This document shows positions 18,017-28,427 of a stretch of 64,000 nucleotides of DNA, one piece after another. Below the pieces are notes generated by a model that did no database searches, was not told the origin of the DNA, and saw only the letters and a program-made list of their open reading frames with translations. Source of the stretch: Marinobacterium nitratireducens (GTDB lineage: Bacteria > Pseudomonadota > Gammaproteobacteria > Pseudomonadales > Balneatricaceae); assembly GCF_014645375.1 (NCBI RefSeq), contig NZ_BMLT01000006.1:62001-126000 (forward strand). Direction: 5' to 3'. A program made the translations under genes and the position numbers. Every line of letters starts with the position of its first letter. The first letter of the stretch is position 1.

Positions 18017-18169
18017 GCTTCAAATCAGAGCCAGATCCACGGACCCGGGCAAGGCTCGAGGCAGAACCCGCATATTTCATGAAGGCGGACCGAATTTATG
18101 AAAATCGATATATTTCAATAGCTTAGTATTCTGGTGACGAAAGTCGGAGATTCAACTTCGTCCTTTTTG

Positions 18170-18280
18170 GGTTAAGACCCAAGCTGGCGTTGAATCTTGC
18201 GCGATCGGCCTTGAGCCGTAGCAAGCTACGGCCCTTCAACCGGTCGCACAACCTTCTTAGCCAGCTTGAGCCTTAATTCC
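18170..18280. repeat. Long imperfect palindrome upstream of the permease genes
   Basis: AAGCTGGC (18181-18188) pairs with GCCAGCTT (18260-18267), the core CCGTAGC-AA-GCTACGG is perfect, and much of the sequence between can also pair, giving a hairpin of about 85 bases. It sits between the binding protein and permease genes, where it could partly terminate or stabilise mRNA, or be a dispersed palindromic repeat. Confidence 0.6.
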
Positions 18281-18310
18281 AAAACCCTCATAAATTATCC
18301 GGGTTAAGTT

Positions 18311-19288
18311 ATGATTGCTTTTCTGATCAAACGTGTCGTCCAGGCGATAGTGGTGATGTTCATCATCAGCCTGGTGAGCTTCTCGATACAGGACAACCTC
18401 GGCGATCCGCTGCGCGAGCTGGTGGGACAGTCGGTATCGGAAGCGGAGCGCCAGGCGCTGCGCGATGAAATGGGGCTCAACGACCCCTTCCTGGTGCAGT
18501 ACGCCCGTTTCGCCAAAAACGCCCTGCAGGGCGACCTCGGCACCTCCTACTTCTTCAAGGAGCCGGCGCTGGAGGTCATCCTCAACAAGCTTCCGGCGAC
18601 CCTTGAGCTGGTGTTCGGCGCCACCCTGATCATCGTCCTGCTGTCGGTGCCGCTGGGTGTCTATTCGGCGATCAAGCCCAACAGCCTGTTTTCCCGCGCG
18701 GTCATGGGTTTCAGCATCATCGGCATTTCGGTACCGGTGTTCCTGACCGCCATCGGCCTGATCTACTTCTTCTCCATCGAAATGGGCTGGATGCCGTCCT
18801 TCGGCCGCGGCGAAACCGTTACGGTGCTGGGTTTCTGGGACAGCGGTTTCTTCACCGCCGACGGCCTGGCGCACCTGGTGCTGCCGTGCGTGTCGCTGGC
18901 GTCGATCATGCTGCCGCTGTTCATCCGCCTGATCCGTGCCGAAATGATGGAGGTGCTGCAGTCCGAATACGTCAAGTTCGCCTGGGCCAAGGGCCTGGCG
19001 CCGCGCCGGATCTACTTCCTGCACGCGCTCAAGAACACCATGCTGCCGGTCATCACCGTCGGCGGCGTGCAAATCGGCACCATGGTGGCCTACACCATCC
19101 TCACCGAAACCGTGTTCCAGTGGCCGGGGATGGGCTTCCTTTTCCTCGAAGCCGTCAATCGCGTCGACACACCGCTGATCGTCGCTTACCTGATCGTGGT
19201 CGGCGCCATCTTCGTGGTCACCAACACCCTGGTGGACCTGATCTACGGCCTGGTCAACCCGACAGTGAAACTGGCAGGTAAAAAATGA
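18311..19288 (+). CDS. dppB: Dipeptide ABC transporter permease, DppB type
   Basis: The 325-residue protein has six predicted membrane helices, the first at residues 4-24 (FLIKRVVQAIVVMFIISLV), and the ABC coupling motif EYVKFAWAKGLAPRRIYF near residue 222. It pairs with the DppC-type permease to form the channel. No strong Shine-Dalgarno precedes the ATG. The last 58 coding bases are duplicated immediately downstream (19323-19380), inside the mini-gene described separately. Confidence 0.9.
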   Translation: MIAFLIKRVVQAIVVMFIISLVSFSIQDNLGDPLRELVGQSVSEAERQALRDEMGLNDPFLVQYARFAKNALQGDLGTSYFFKEPALEVILNKLPATLELVFGATLIIVLLSVPLGVYSAIKPNSLFSRAVMGFSIIGISVPVFLTAIGLIYFFSIEMGWMPSFGRGETVTVLGFWDSGFFTADGLAHLVLPCVSLASIMLPLFIRLIRAEMMEVLQSEYVKFAWAKGLAPRRIYFLHALKNTMLPVITVGGVQIGTMVAYTILTETVFQWPGMGFLFLEAVNRVDTPLIVAYLIVVGAIFVVTNTLVDLIYGLVNPTVKLAGKK

Positions 19289-19386
19289 ACGCGCCATTTT
19301 CGTCGTCACGCACCCTATACGGCCTGGTGGACCTGATCTACGGCCTGGTCAACCCGACAGTCAAGCTGGCAGGTAAGAAATCATGA
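19285..19386 (+). CDS. 33-codon mini-gene carrying a copy of the DppB C-terminus
   Basis: An ATG at 19285 overlaps the dppB stop (ATGA) and opens 33 codons ending in a TGA that overlaps the dppC start (ATGA again). The first 13 codons are new (MNAPFSSSRTLYG); the rest spells LVDLIYGLVNPTVKLAGKK plus Ser, the same residues as the end of DppB. The two DNA copies (19228-19285 and 19323-19380, 95 bases apart and so in different frames) differ at three positions, all synonymous. The copy also supplies AGGTAAG before dppC. Whether the peptide is made or is a by-product of a partial duplication is unknown. Confidence 0.45.
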   Translation: MNAPFSSSRTLYGLVDLIYGLVNPTVKLAGKKS

Positions 19387-20333
19387 GCGAACAACTGCAG
19401 ACAATGGATGCGCCGCCGTCGGCCTGGCAGCGCTTTCGCGACAGCCACCTGTGGCACAGTTTCACCCGCGATCGCGTGGCACAGCTGAGTCTGGCGATAT
19501 TCGTCACCTATGCCGTGCTGGCGCTGCTGGCACCGCTGATCGCGCCCTACGACCCCTACGACCCGGCGCAGATCGACATTCTCAACGCCGAGATGCCGCC
19601 AAGCTGGGAAGAGGGAGCGGACCCGGCCTTCTGGCTCGGCACCGACGCCCAGGGGCGCGACCTCTGGTCCACTATCCTCTACGGCACCCGGGTGTCACTG
19701 ACCATCGGCCTGTGCGCCGTGGCGCTGCAGGCGCTGCTCGGTATCATCATCGGTCTGTTCGCCGGCTACAGCGGCGGTCGCATCGACAGCCTGCTGATGC
19801 GCTGCGCCGACGTGCAGCTGTCGTTCTCCACCATGATGGTGGCGATCGTGGTGCTGGCGGTCTTCCAGGCCACCTTCGGCACCGAGCTGTACCAGAATCT
19901 GGCGATGCTGATGCTGATTCTGGTGATCGGCATAGCCGAATGGCCGCAGTACGCCCGTACCATCCGTGCCTCGGTGCTGGCCGAGAAAAAGAAGGAATAC
20001 GTCGACGCCGCCCGTGTCATCGGCCTGCGCTCGCCGCGCATCATGTTCCGCCACATCCTGCCGAATACGCTGTCGCCGATTCTGGTGATCTCGACGGTGC
20101 AGGTGGCCAACGCCATCATCGCCGAGGCCTCGCTGTCGTTCCTCGGTCTTGGCATGCCGGTATCCCAGCCTTCACTCGGCTCGCTGATCTCCAGTGGCTT
20201 CGAGTACATCTTCTCCGGCTCCTGGTGGATTACCGTGATTCCGGGTGTCGTGCTGGTCGGGCTGGTGCTGGTGATGAACCTGCTCGGCGACTGGCTGCGC
20301 GATGTTCTCAACCCGAAACTCTACAAGGGGTGA
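19383..20333 (+). CDS. dppC: Dipeptide ABC transporter permease, DppC type
   Basis: The 316-residue protein has the DppC/OppC layout: an N-terminal cytoplasmic segment, first helix at [21 protein letters not shown], the conserved [20 protein letters not shown] near residue 80, and the coupling motif [20 protein letters not shown] near 200. The ATG follows AGGTAAG of the duplicated dppB tail. It partners DppB in the membrane. Confidence 0.92.
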   Translation: MSEQLQTMDAPPSAWQRFRDSHLWHSFTRDRVAQLSLAIFVTYAVLALLAPLIAPYDPYDPAQIDILNAEMPPSWEEGADPAFWLGTDAQGRDLWSTILYGTRVSLTIGLCAVALQALLGIIIGLFAGYSGGRIDSLLMRCADVQLSFSTMMVAIVVLAVFQATFGTELYQNLAMLMLILVIGIAEWPQYARTIRASVLAEKKKEYVDAARVIGLRSPRIMFRHILPNTLSPILVISTVQVANAIIAEASLSFLGLGMPVSQPSLGSLISSGFEYIFSGSWWITVIPGVVLVGLVLVMNLLGDWLRDVLNPKLYKG

Positions 20334-20338
20334 TCAAG

Positions 20339-21340
<1,002 letters not shown>

Positions 21341-21341
21341 G

Positions 21342-22361
21342 ATGAACGCCCAAGTCGACTCCCTGGTGCAGATCAAGGATCTGTACAAGCGCTTCTCGAT
21401 CTCCGGCGACTTCCTCGATCAGCTGAAATTTCGTGGCGGCAAGCTGGTGCGCGAGCAGGAACACGTGCATGCGATCAACGGCGTCAGCCTCGACGTGCAG
21501 CGCGGCGAGGCGCTGTGCGTGGTGGGCGAGTCGGGCTGCGGCAAGTCGACCGTGGCGCGCACCGTGATGGGGCTGCTCAGTCCGTCGTCAGGCAGTATCA
21601 GCTATGAAGGTCAGCGCATCGACAATCTCAGCGATCGCCAGGTGCTGCCGTACCGGCGCAAGATGCAGATGATTTTCCAGAACCCCTACGCGTCGCTGAA
21701 CCCGCGCATGACCATCGCCCAGACGCTGGAAGAGCCGGTGCGCTTCCACAACGCCGGGTCATCGAACACCGAGATCCGCGACAAGGTGCACGAGGTGATG
21801 CACTCGGTCGGCATCGACCCGACCTGGGCCAAGCGCTTCCCGCACGAGTTTTCCGGCGGTCAGCGCCAGCGCATCAGTATTGCCCGGGCACTGGCGGTGG
21901 ATCCGGAGTTCATCGTCGCCGACGAGCCAATTTCGGCGCTCGACGTCTCGATCCAGGCCCAGGTGCTGAACCTGATGATGGACGCCCAGGAGAGCCGCAA
22001 CCTGACCTACCTGTTCATCACCCACGATCTGTCGGTGGTCGAGCACTTCGGCACCCGCGTCGCTGTGATGTACCTGGGCTCGCTGTGCGAGCTGGCGCCA
22101 ACCAAAACGCTGTTCGCGACACCGCGCCACCCCTACACCCAGGCGCTGCTGTCGGCGATTCCGCGTCTGGAGGACAATCGCTCGGGGCACATCCGGCTGG
22201 AGGGCGAGGTGCCGACACCGGTGAACCTGCCGTCGGGCTGCGTGTTCCACGGGCGCTGCCCCCACGCCAACGAGCGCTGCAAGCGCGAGATCCCGCAGCT
22301 GATCGCGACCAGCGACGGCGGTCAGGTGGCTTGCCACGCCGTCGAGGAAGGCCGGATCTGA
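21342..22361 (+). CDS. dppF: Dipeptide ABC transporter ATPase, DppF type
   Basis: The 339-residue second ATPase has Walker A GESGCGKST near residue 62, signature FSGGQRQRISIARAL near 165, Walker B FIVADEPISALDVS, and the C-terminal cysteine motif GCVFHGRCPHANERC. DppD and DppF form a heterodimer driving uptake through DppBC. Stop and start of the two genes are almost adjacent, so they are co-translated. Confidence 0.93.
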   Translation: MNAQVDSLVQIKDLYKRFSISGDFLDQLKFRGGKLVREQEHVHAINGVSLDVQRGEALCVVGESGCGKSTVARTVMGLLSPSSGSISYEGQRIDNLSDRQVLPYRRKMQMIFQNPYASLNPRMTIAQTLEEPVRFHNAGSSNTEIRDKVHEVMHSVGIDPTWAKRFPHEFSGGQRQRISIARALAVDPEFIVADEPISALDVSIQAQVLNLMMDAQESRNLTYLFITHDLSVVEHFGTRVAVMYLGSLCELAPTKTLFATPRHPYTQALLSAIPRLEDNRSGHIRLEGEVPTPVNLPSGCVFHGRCPHANERCKREIPQLIATSDGGQVACHAVEEGRI

Positions 22362-22432
22362 GATGATCACAATCGCTGAGGTGGCGGCCAGACCGCCTGC
22401 TTTCAAGCCCGGCCGAAGAGGTCTGATCTGAA

Positions 22433-23566
22433 ATGAGCGCTTTACGTATCAACGCTGTGTTCGACAGCGGCAATATCGAGGTGCTGGATGCCAGCCGGCC
22501 GCACGACGTTCGGCTGGCTATACGCGCGGACAACGCTTCGGATTTCTACCAGTGGTTTCATTTTCGCGTCGACGGCGGGCGTGATCGGGCGCTGCGCCTG
22601 CGCCTGACCAACGCCGCCGGAGCCGCCTATCCGGACGGCTGGGACGACTACCGCGCGGTGGCGTCCTACGACCGCCGCTACTGGTTCCGGGTGCCAACCC
22701 GTTATCAGGACGGCGAGCTGCTGATCGAGCACGAGCCTGCGCAGGACAGCGTCTACTATGCTTACTTTGCGCCTTACAGCTTCGAGCGTCACCTGGATCT
22801 CGTCGCCGGCGCGTCGCGCTCCGCGAGGGTCTTCGTAGAGTCGCTCGGTGAAACCCTCGATGGACGCACGCTGGATCTGCTGCGCATCGGTGAGCCCGCA
22901 CCGGGCCGCCGGACCATCTGGGTCACAGCCCGACAGCATCCCGGCGAAACCATGGCGCAGTGGTGCGCCGAGGGCCTGCTGGAGCGGCTGCTTGACCGGC
23001 ATGATGCGCAGTCACAGACGTTACTGGAGGAGGCGGTCATCTATCTGGTGCCGAACATGAATCCCGACGGCGCCGTGCGCGGCCATCTGCGCACCAACGC
23101 CATCGGCGTCAACCTGAACCGGGAATGGAACGCTCCCAGCCTCGAGCGCAGTCCAGAGGTGTTCGCGGTGCGCGAACGCATGGAACAGACCGGTGTCGAC
23201 CTCTACCTCGACCTCCACGGCGACGAGGCGCTGCCGTGCAACTTCATCGCCGGCCAGGAGGGGGCGCCCTGGGTCAGCGACGAGCTGCTGGAGCAGGAGC
23301 GCGCGTTTGAACGCGATCTGCAGGCGGTCAACGCCGATTTCCAGCTCGAGCGCGGCTATCCGCCGGGCAAATTCGGTGACGAAGCCATCACCATCGCCAG
23401 CAACTGGGTCGGCAAGCGCTTCGGCTGTCCGGCAATGACCCTCGAGATGCCGTTCAAGGACAACGACCTGCGGCCGGATCCGGAGCAGGGCTGGTCGCCC
23501 GAACGTTCGGCACGACTCGGTGCTTCGTTGCTCGACGCGGTCCTGGCCTGGCTGCGGCGCGGGTAA
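22433..23566 (+). CDS. M14 family zinc carboxypeptidase (Nna1/cytosolic-type)
   Basis: This 377-residue protein has an N-terminal beta-rich domain (YQWFHFRVDGG) and a C-terminal M14 domain, the layout of cytosolic carboxypeptidases related to Nna1. Zinc ligands are in RQHPGETMAQWCAEG (HxxE) near residue 163 and DLYLDLHGDEALP (His) near 258; the catalytic Glu is in AMTLEMPFKDN near 335. NMNPDGAVRGHLRTN and GVNLNREW are family motifs. No signal peptide is present. Its place between dppF and the LysR gene suggests it trims imported peptides or modified peptides in the cytoplasm. Confidence 0.85.
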   Translation: MSALRINAVFDSGNIEVLDASRPHDVRLAIRADNASDFYQWFHFRVDGGRDRALRLRLTNAAGAAYPDGWDDYRAVASYDRRYWFRVPTRYQDGELLIEHEPAQDSVYYAYFAPYSFERHLDLVAGASRSARVFVESLGETLDGRTLDLLRIGEPAPGRRTIWVTARQHPGETMAQWCAEGLLERLLDRHDAQSQTLLEEAVIYLVPNMNPDGAVRGHLRTNAIGVNLNREWNAPSLERSPEVFAVRERMEQTGVDLYLDLHGDEALPCNFIAGQEGAPWVSDELLEQERAFERDLQAVNADFQLERGYPPGKFGDEAITIASNWVGKRFGCPAMTLEMPFKDNDLRPDPEQGWSPERSARLGASLLDAVLAWLRRG

Positions 23567-23574
23567 GCTGAGCC

Positions 23575-24516
23575 ATGGAGGTCAGGTGGCTCGATGACTT
23601 TATCGCACTGGCGAAAGCGCGACACTTTTCCCGGGCCGCGGACGAGCGCAATGTCACCCAGCCCACGCTGAGCCGGCGCATCAAGCTGCTGGAAGAGGAG
23701 ATGGGCGTCACCCTGATCGACCGCAACACCCTGCCGCTGTCGCTGACGCCGGCGGGCGAGGTTTTCCTTGCCGGCGCGGAACAGATGTCCCGCATCGCCC
23801 GCGAAACCAAGTCGCGCTGCAACGAAATCCGCGAACAGCAGGACAGCAGGTTGCACTTCGCCACCACCCAGACCCTTTACCTTAGCTTTTACAATGCCTG
23901 GGTGCAGCCGTTCTGTCAGGAACAGGGACTGGAGCTGGAACTGAACCTCAAATCGACCGCCTGGGTCGGTGCCGATTTCGTCAACGCCCTGACCCAGGGC
24001 GAGACCGATCTGGCGCTGTGCTACTGGCATCCGTCGATCGAGTTCATGCAGGCGCTGGATGACGAACGCTTCGAGTTCCTCACCGTTGCCGATGAGGTGC
24101 TGGTGCCGATCAGCGCCCTCGACGACAACGGCGAGCCGCTGTATCGCCTGCCCGGCAGTCCGCGCGAGCCGCTGCCCTACATCGGTTACCACGAGAGCGC
24201 CTTTGCGCGGCCGGTGATCCAGCAATTCATTCAGCAGCAGCTGGAGCCGCCGCAACTGGTGACCATGAACGAAAACGCCCACGCCGTCAGCGTCAAGGCG
24301 ATGGTCAAGGAAGGCTTCGGTCTTGGCTGGGTGCCCCGGCGCCTGATCGACGACAGCCTGCGTTACGGCCAGCTCGGACTTGCCGGTGGCGATCGCTGGC
24401 AGATACCGCTGCAGGTCCGGCTGTACCGGCGTCGGCACGACCACAATGCCAATCTCGAAGCGCTCTGGGCTCTGCTGCACGAACGCTTCGATGCGGCGCC
24501 GCGCTCGGCCATCTGA
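23575..24516 (+). CDS. LysR-type transcriptional regulator of the peptide locus
   Basis: The 313-residue protein has the winged-helix domain at residues 3-62 (FIALAKARHFSRAADERN then TQPTLSRRIKLLEEEMG) and a substrate-binding domain with GLGWVPRRLI near its end. It follows the carboxypeptidase by eight bases and precedes pepQ in the same direction, so the likely targets are the transport and peptidase genes. The inducer cannot be told from sequence. Confidence 0.88.
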   Translation: MEVRWLDDFIALAKARHFSRAADERNVTQPTLSRRIKLLEEEMGVTLIDRNTLPLSLTPAGEVFLAGAEQMSRIARETKSRCNEIREQQDSRLHFATTQTLYLSFYNAWVQPFCQEQGLELELNLKSTAWVGADFVNALTQGETDLALCYWHPSIEFMQALDDERFEFLTVADEVLVPISALDDNGEPLYRLPGSPREPLPYIGYHESAFARPVIQQFIQQQLEPPQLVTMNENAHAVSVKAMVKEGFGLGWVPRRLIDDSLRYGQLGLAGGDRWQIPLQVRLYRRRHDHNANLEALWALLHERFDAAPRSAI

Positions 24517-24562
24517 GGCGGCATCAAAATCAGTCCCGTCCGGGACCGGAGATAACTTTCCC

Positions 24563-25891
24563 ATGCACGAACTTTTCAAACAGCATATCGAGATCCTGAG
24601 CGCGCGTTTCGACCGCGCGCTACAGGCCTGCAACCTGGAGGCGCTGCTGCTCGGCTCGGGCCAGGCGCCGCGCCGCTTCCTCGATGACAATCACTATCCG
24701 TTTCGCGCCCACCCCCCGTTCGTTCAGTGGCTGCCGCACCTGACCCAGCACCCGGGCAGCTGGTTGCTGCTGCGCCCCGGGCGCATGCCGGTACTCTACC
24801 TCTACTGTCCGGACGACTTCTGGCACCAGACCCCGGAAGCGCCGACCGGCGACTGGACCCGCTGCTTCGAGATCGAGTGCTTCGCCGACCCGAACTGGCT
24901 CGGCACGGCGCTCGCGGGTCTTGGCCGCACCGCCCTGATCGCCGCCGAGCGACCGGCTTTTGCCGCGCAGGACTGGCAGCACAACCCGGCCGCGCTGATG
25001 ACTCGCCTCGACTTCGAGCGCGCGATCAAGACCGACTGGGAACTGGCGTGCCTGCGTCGCGCCAACCATATCGCCGCGGCGGGCCACATCGCCGCGCAAC
25101 AACTGTTCGCTACCGGCGCCAGCGAGTATCGCATTCATCAGGGCTATCTGGCCGCCACCGATCATAACGAGCGCGATCTGCCGTACGACAACATCGTGGC
25201 GCTCAACGAGCATGCCGCGGTACTGCACTACCAGTTCCAGCAGCGCGAGATACCCGCCGTGCATCGCACCCTGCTGTTCGATGCCGGCGCCACGCACCTG
25301 GGCTACGCCGCCGACATCACCCGTACCCACGTCGCCGATGCTTCCTCGCGCTTCGCCGAACTGGTCGCCGCGCTCGACAGCGCGCAGCAGGCGCTGTTGC
25401 CGCAGGTCAGGGCCGGGGCCGACTTCCCCGAGCTGCACCGGCAGATGCATCAACGGCTGGCGCAGATTCTTGCCGACAGCGGTCTGGTCAGGGCCTCGGT
25501 CGAGGCTCAGCTGGAGCAGGGCATCACCCGCACCTTCTTCCCCCATGGCCTCGGCCACCTGCTGGGGCTGCAGGTCCACGACGTCGGCGGCTGGCAGCAG
25601 GACAGCGTCGGTACCCTGCGCGAACCGCCGCTGGAGCATCCCTTCCTGCGCCTGACCCGCACCCTCGAGCCCGGTTACGTGGTGACCATCGAGCCCGGCC
25701 TCTACTTTATCCCCTCCCTGCTCGAACGGCTGCGACAGGCCCCGGCGGGTCGTGTCGTTGACTGGTCCGGCGTCGAAGCGCTGCTGCCGTACGGCGGCAT
25801 CCGTATCGAGGACAACGTTGCCGTTACGGAGGAGGGCAGCGAGAATTTCACGCGGGACGCCTTCGCCGCGGCCGGCCAGGAAGGGTTCTGA
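24563..25891 (+). CDS. pepQ: Xaa-Pro dipeptidase (PepQ-type prolidase)
   Basis: PepQ cleaves dipeptides with C-terminal proline. At 442 residues it matches the E. coli enzyme (443). The five M24 metal ligands are present: LLFDAGATHLGYAADITRTH (two Asp), FFPHGLGHLLGLQVHD (His), VTIEPGLYF (Glu) and GGIRIEDNVAV (Glu). I start at ATG 24563 (MHELFKQHIEIL) as in the family. Together with the dipeptide importer and M14 carboxypeptidase it makes a peptide uptake and degradation locus. Confidence 0.92.
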   Translation: MHELFKQHIEILSARFDRALQACNLEALLLGSGQAPRRFLDDNHYPFRAHPPFVQWLPHLTQHPGSWLLLRPGRMPVLYLYCPDDFWHQTPEAPTGDWTRCFEIECFADPNWLGTALAGLGRTALIAAERPAFAAQDWQHNPAALMTRLDFERAIKTDWELACLRRANHIAAAGHIAAQQLFATGASEYRIHQGYLAATDHNERDLPYDNIVALNEHAAVLHYQFQQREIPAVHRTLLFDAGATHLGYAADITRTHVADASSRFAELVAALDSAQQALLPQVRAGADFPELHRQMHQRLAQILADSGLVRASVEAQLEQGITRTFFPHGLGHLLGLQVHDVGGWQQDSVGTLREPPLEHPFLRLTRTLEPGYVVTIEPGLYFIPSLLERLRQAPAGRVVDWSGVEALLPYGGIRIEDNVAVTEEGSENFTRDAFAAAGQEGF

Positions 25892-26195
25892 CAGTCGAAC
25901 TGTGGGAGCCGCGCCCCGCGGCGAAGCGTCCTGCACAAGGAGATAGCTGTAGGATGGGTGAAGCCGCAAGACTGCCTTAGCGTAAGGATGTTACGGCGTC
26001 TGACGCGGCGTAACCCATCAACCGCGTCCGCTCTCGCGTTGTAGAATCCTGTCGAAGGGCGCCGCATCCGCTCGTTTCAATAGGGTTGGCGCAGTGCCGG
26101 CCAACGCGGTAGCGGGTGCTATTGAAATTCGATAGCGGCATCGCCCATCATCGGTGCGATAATCCGAGCGTCTCTCCGACGTCTGGAACCTTTCG
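25892..26195. repeat. Gap with a REP-like unit and a GATGGGT palindromic unit
   Basis: A REP-like palindrome (TGTGGGAGCCGCGCCCCGCG then GCGAAGC) lies at 25901-25927. A second palindrome runs from GTAGGATGGGTGAAGCCGC (25949-25967) to GCGGCGTAACCCATCAAC (26005-26022), with an internal CGTAAGGATGTTACG hairpin; it belongs to the family of the composite repeats at 16017 and 43897. The remainder holds the promoter region of the next gene without a clear motif. Confidence 0.65.
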
Positions 26196-27059
26196 ATGAA
26201 TACAGGGAAGTATGCCTTTCGCCGCGCGTTGCGGCCGTTTTCCTTTCCGGTCGCGCTGGTGACCTGCCTGATCGGCATCGTCCAGGCAAGGTTGCTGCAG
26301 CCGGTCCATCCGTTCGACGCCGCTCTGGTGCTTCTGGGCGGGGTGCTGCTGCAGGCCGGGGTCAACCTGATCAACGATCACGCCGATATCCGGCAACTGC
26401 GTGTCGGCGCGGGGCACGAATCCGTGGTCCGGGCGATCCGGCGCAACTTCAGGGCCGGCATGCTCTGCTTTATGCTGGCCGCGGTGGTCGGGCTGTACTT
26501 CGTCGCCCTGCGGGGGCTCGGTTTCCTCGGTCTGTGCCTGCTGGGGCTGGCCGGCGCTCTCGGGTACACCCTCGCGCCGGTCAACTACAAGAACCGCGGG
26601 CTCGGAGTGGTGCTGGTGTTCTGGCTGATGGGCGTGCTGATGATCGCCGGCAGCGCCGTGGCACTGGGTGCATCGCTGACGCTGCCGCTGCTCCTCAAGA
26701 CGGTACCGGTAAGCCTGCTGGTTTCGCTGCTGCTGCTGAGCAACGAGCTGCGCGATTACGAATCCGACCGGCATGATGGCCTGCGCACCCTGACCGTGCG
26801 CATCGGTTACGCTGCCGCGAGCCGGCTCTACCTGGTTCTGCTGGCCGCGGCTTTCCTCTGGACGGCGCTGTTATTGCTGTTCGGGCTTCTGCCCGGCGCA
26901 CTCTGGGTGCTGCCGAGCCTGCTGCTGGCGCGAAAGCCCGTGCGCCTGCTGCGAGCACCGCAGCAGCTGCGCAAGCCGCTGACGCCCGCCACTGCGCGTC
27001 TTCTGCTGGGCTTCGGAGTGCTGTTCTGCGTAGCCCTGGCCAACCCTTGGAGGATATAG
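26196..27059 (+). CDS. UbiA-family prenyltransferase (MenA-like)
   Basis: The 287-residue membrane protein has about eight helices and both aspartate-rich sites of the UbiA superfamily: NLINDHADI near residue 57 and NELRDYESDRHDGLRTLTVR near 182. The second motif and overall form resemble MenA (1,4-dihydroxy-2-naphthoate prenyltransferase). No other menaquinone genes are nearby, so the acceptor is uncertain; related stand-alone enzymes exist whose aromatic substrate is unknown. It is flanked by repeats and stands alone. Confidence 0.75.
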   Translation: MNTGKYAFRRALRPFSFPVALVTCLIGIVQARLLQPVHPFDAALVLLGGVLLQAGVNLINDHADIRQLRVGAGHESVVRAIRRNFRAGMLCFMLAAVVGLYFVALRGLGFLGLCLLGLAGALGYTLAPVNYKNRGLGVVLVFWLMGVLMIAGSAVALGASLTLPLLLKTVPVSLLVSLLLLSNELRDYESDRHDGLRTLTVRIGYAAASRLYLVLLAAAFLWTALLLLFGLLPGALWVLPSLLLARKPVRLLRAPQQLRKPLTPATARLLLGFGVLFCVALANPWRI

Positions 27060-27230
27060 ACGGGCCAGGCGGGCGGCCGGTTGGCTGCAAAGCAGGACCT
27101 GGAGTGTGCTGGCCGCCAGGGGGTGTATGATCAACGCAGCAGTGGTGCAGAGCAGAGCAAAGCGCGCTTCACCCTCTTGCTTCGGCGCTGACAGATGGGA
27201 AGAGACAGACCGGCATGCCGTTCCCGATAG

Positions 27231-27410
27231 TCAGTCTTTAGGTGACAGCACGGCGGTAATGATTAAACCGACACCGGTTCCGGCTATCAGTGAACCGACG
27301 AACGCCAAAGCTGAAAATTGCAGCACGATGAGGCCAATCCCAAGCCCGAGTAATACGCCACCGCCAATGGCCCAGTTGGATTTGTCGCCGGTTCGATTGC
27401 CATTGCTCAT
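27231..27410 (-). CDS. Small two-helix membrane protein, function unknown
   Basis: The 59-residue product starts MSNGNRTGDKSN and has two hydrophobic segments joined by a short turn (WAIGGGVLLGLGIGLIVLQ and FVGSLIAGTGVGLIITAVL), ending LSPKD. GAGGTGAC precedes the ATG at 27408-27410. Glycine-rich helices suggest an oligomeric membrane peptide. I know of no assigned function. The gene-free stretch on its left (27060-27230) shows nothing I can name. Confidence 0.65.
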   Translation of the reverse strand: MSNGNRTGDKSNWAIGGGVLLGLGIGLIVLQFSALAFVGSLIAGTGVGLIITAVLSPKD

Positions 27411-27762
27411 AGTGTCACCTCTGCGGTTGTCGGGCTCTATCACCAGCCACAGCACGTACTAACATGCCTGTCTCAGAGCCTCTCAAGGCGGCAGCTGGGT
27501 AAAACATGACCACTTTTTCGCTGGCCGCGACTTGCCCGGCGTCGCGTCATTAACAGCCACCTGTACCGAAACTACAGAGATACATCAACGCTCATCTCAG
27601 TGATGCCTCGACGCAGCCAATACGCCCGGCCCTGTATTGTAGGCGAGTCACGGCGAAAGGGACGTCGGTGGGCGGCCTGGTGAGGTTTTGCTGGGTGCCA
27701 AATCCATGTCCGAAAGCTTGAGCCGATGGCTGCCGGGCCGGCAACCATCGACATCACCGACT
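27411..27762. other. Gene-free stretch with one inverted repeat
   Basis: Apart from an imperfect inverted repeat at 27725-27749 (GATGGCTGCCGG then CCGGCAACCATC), which might end transcription of the VOC gene, I see no gene, promoter or repeat in these 350 bases. Confidence 0.4.
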
Positions 27763-28143
27763 TCAGGCGATGCGGTGCAGGGCGCAGACCTTGTTGCCGG
27801 AGGGGTCGAGGAGGTAGGCGATATACATCTTGAGGTCGCCGTTTTCGCGGATGCCCGGCGGGTCCTCGCACAGGCTGCCGCCATTGGCGAGGCCGGCGGC
27901 ATGCCAGCTGTCCACGTCTTCCTGACTTTGGGCGGCGAATCCGATGGTGCTGCCGTTGCCCTTGCTCGCGGGCTTGCCGTCGATCGGTTTGGTGACGGCA
28001 AATACCCCGGTGTCGGTGAAGTAAAAGCAGGCACCCTTTGCATTCAGAACGCCCGGCTTGCATCCCAGTACGCCGAGGGCGGCGTCGTAGAAGGCTTTCG
28101 ATGCTTCGACGTTATTTGCACCGAGCATGATATGACTGAACAT
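27763..28143 (-). CDS. VOC/glyoxalase-family protein
   Basis: The 126-residue protein begins MFSHIMLGANNVEASKAFYD and ends DLKMYIAYLLDPSGNKVCA, the two halves of a vicinal oxygen chelate fold, here with His4 and other potential metal ligands. Family members include glyoxalase I, dioxygenases and resistance proteins; this one is closest to the uncharacterised single-domain type. AAGGA precedes the ATG. It stands alone. Confidence 0.8.
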   Translation of the reverse strand: MFSHIMLGANNVEASKAFYDAALGVLGCKPGVLNAKGACFYFTDTGVFAVTKPIDGKPASKGNGSTIGFAAQSQEDVDSWHAAGLANGGSLCEDPPGIRENGDLKMYIAYLLDPSGNKVCALHRIA

Positions 28144-28427
28144 AGTTGTTTTCCTTGAAAATCTGTATCCCGGAAAAATTCCGATATTGAGTTGCCGGCC
28201 CCCGGTATCCGGGGCTGCATCGCGAAGATCGCGTCCGGCCGGTTTCCTATACTGCATATCGACGGGACAAATGTCGACAAGGATTGTTGTCACATTTGCG
28301 TTCGGAAATTCCACCCCGCTTCCCGCGGCTGCCGAACGTTACTGCCACGGGCGCTCCGGGATGATGCGTTTGCGATCGACGCCGGGGCCGGGGTTTAATC
28401 ATCATGCCAGAGAGGGAGCGACCGGCC

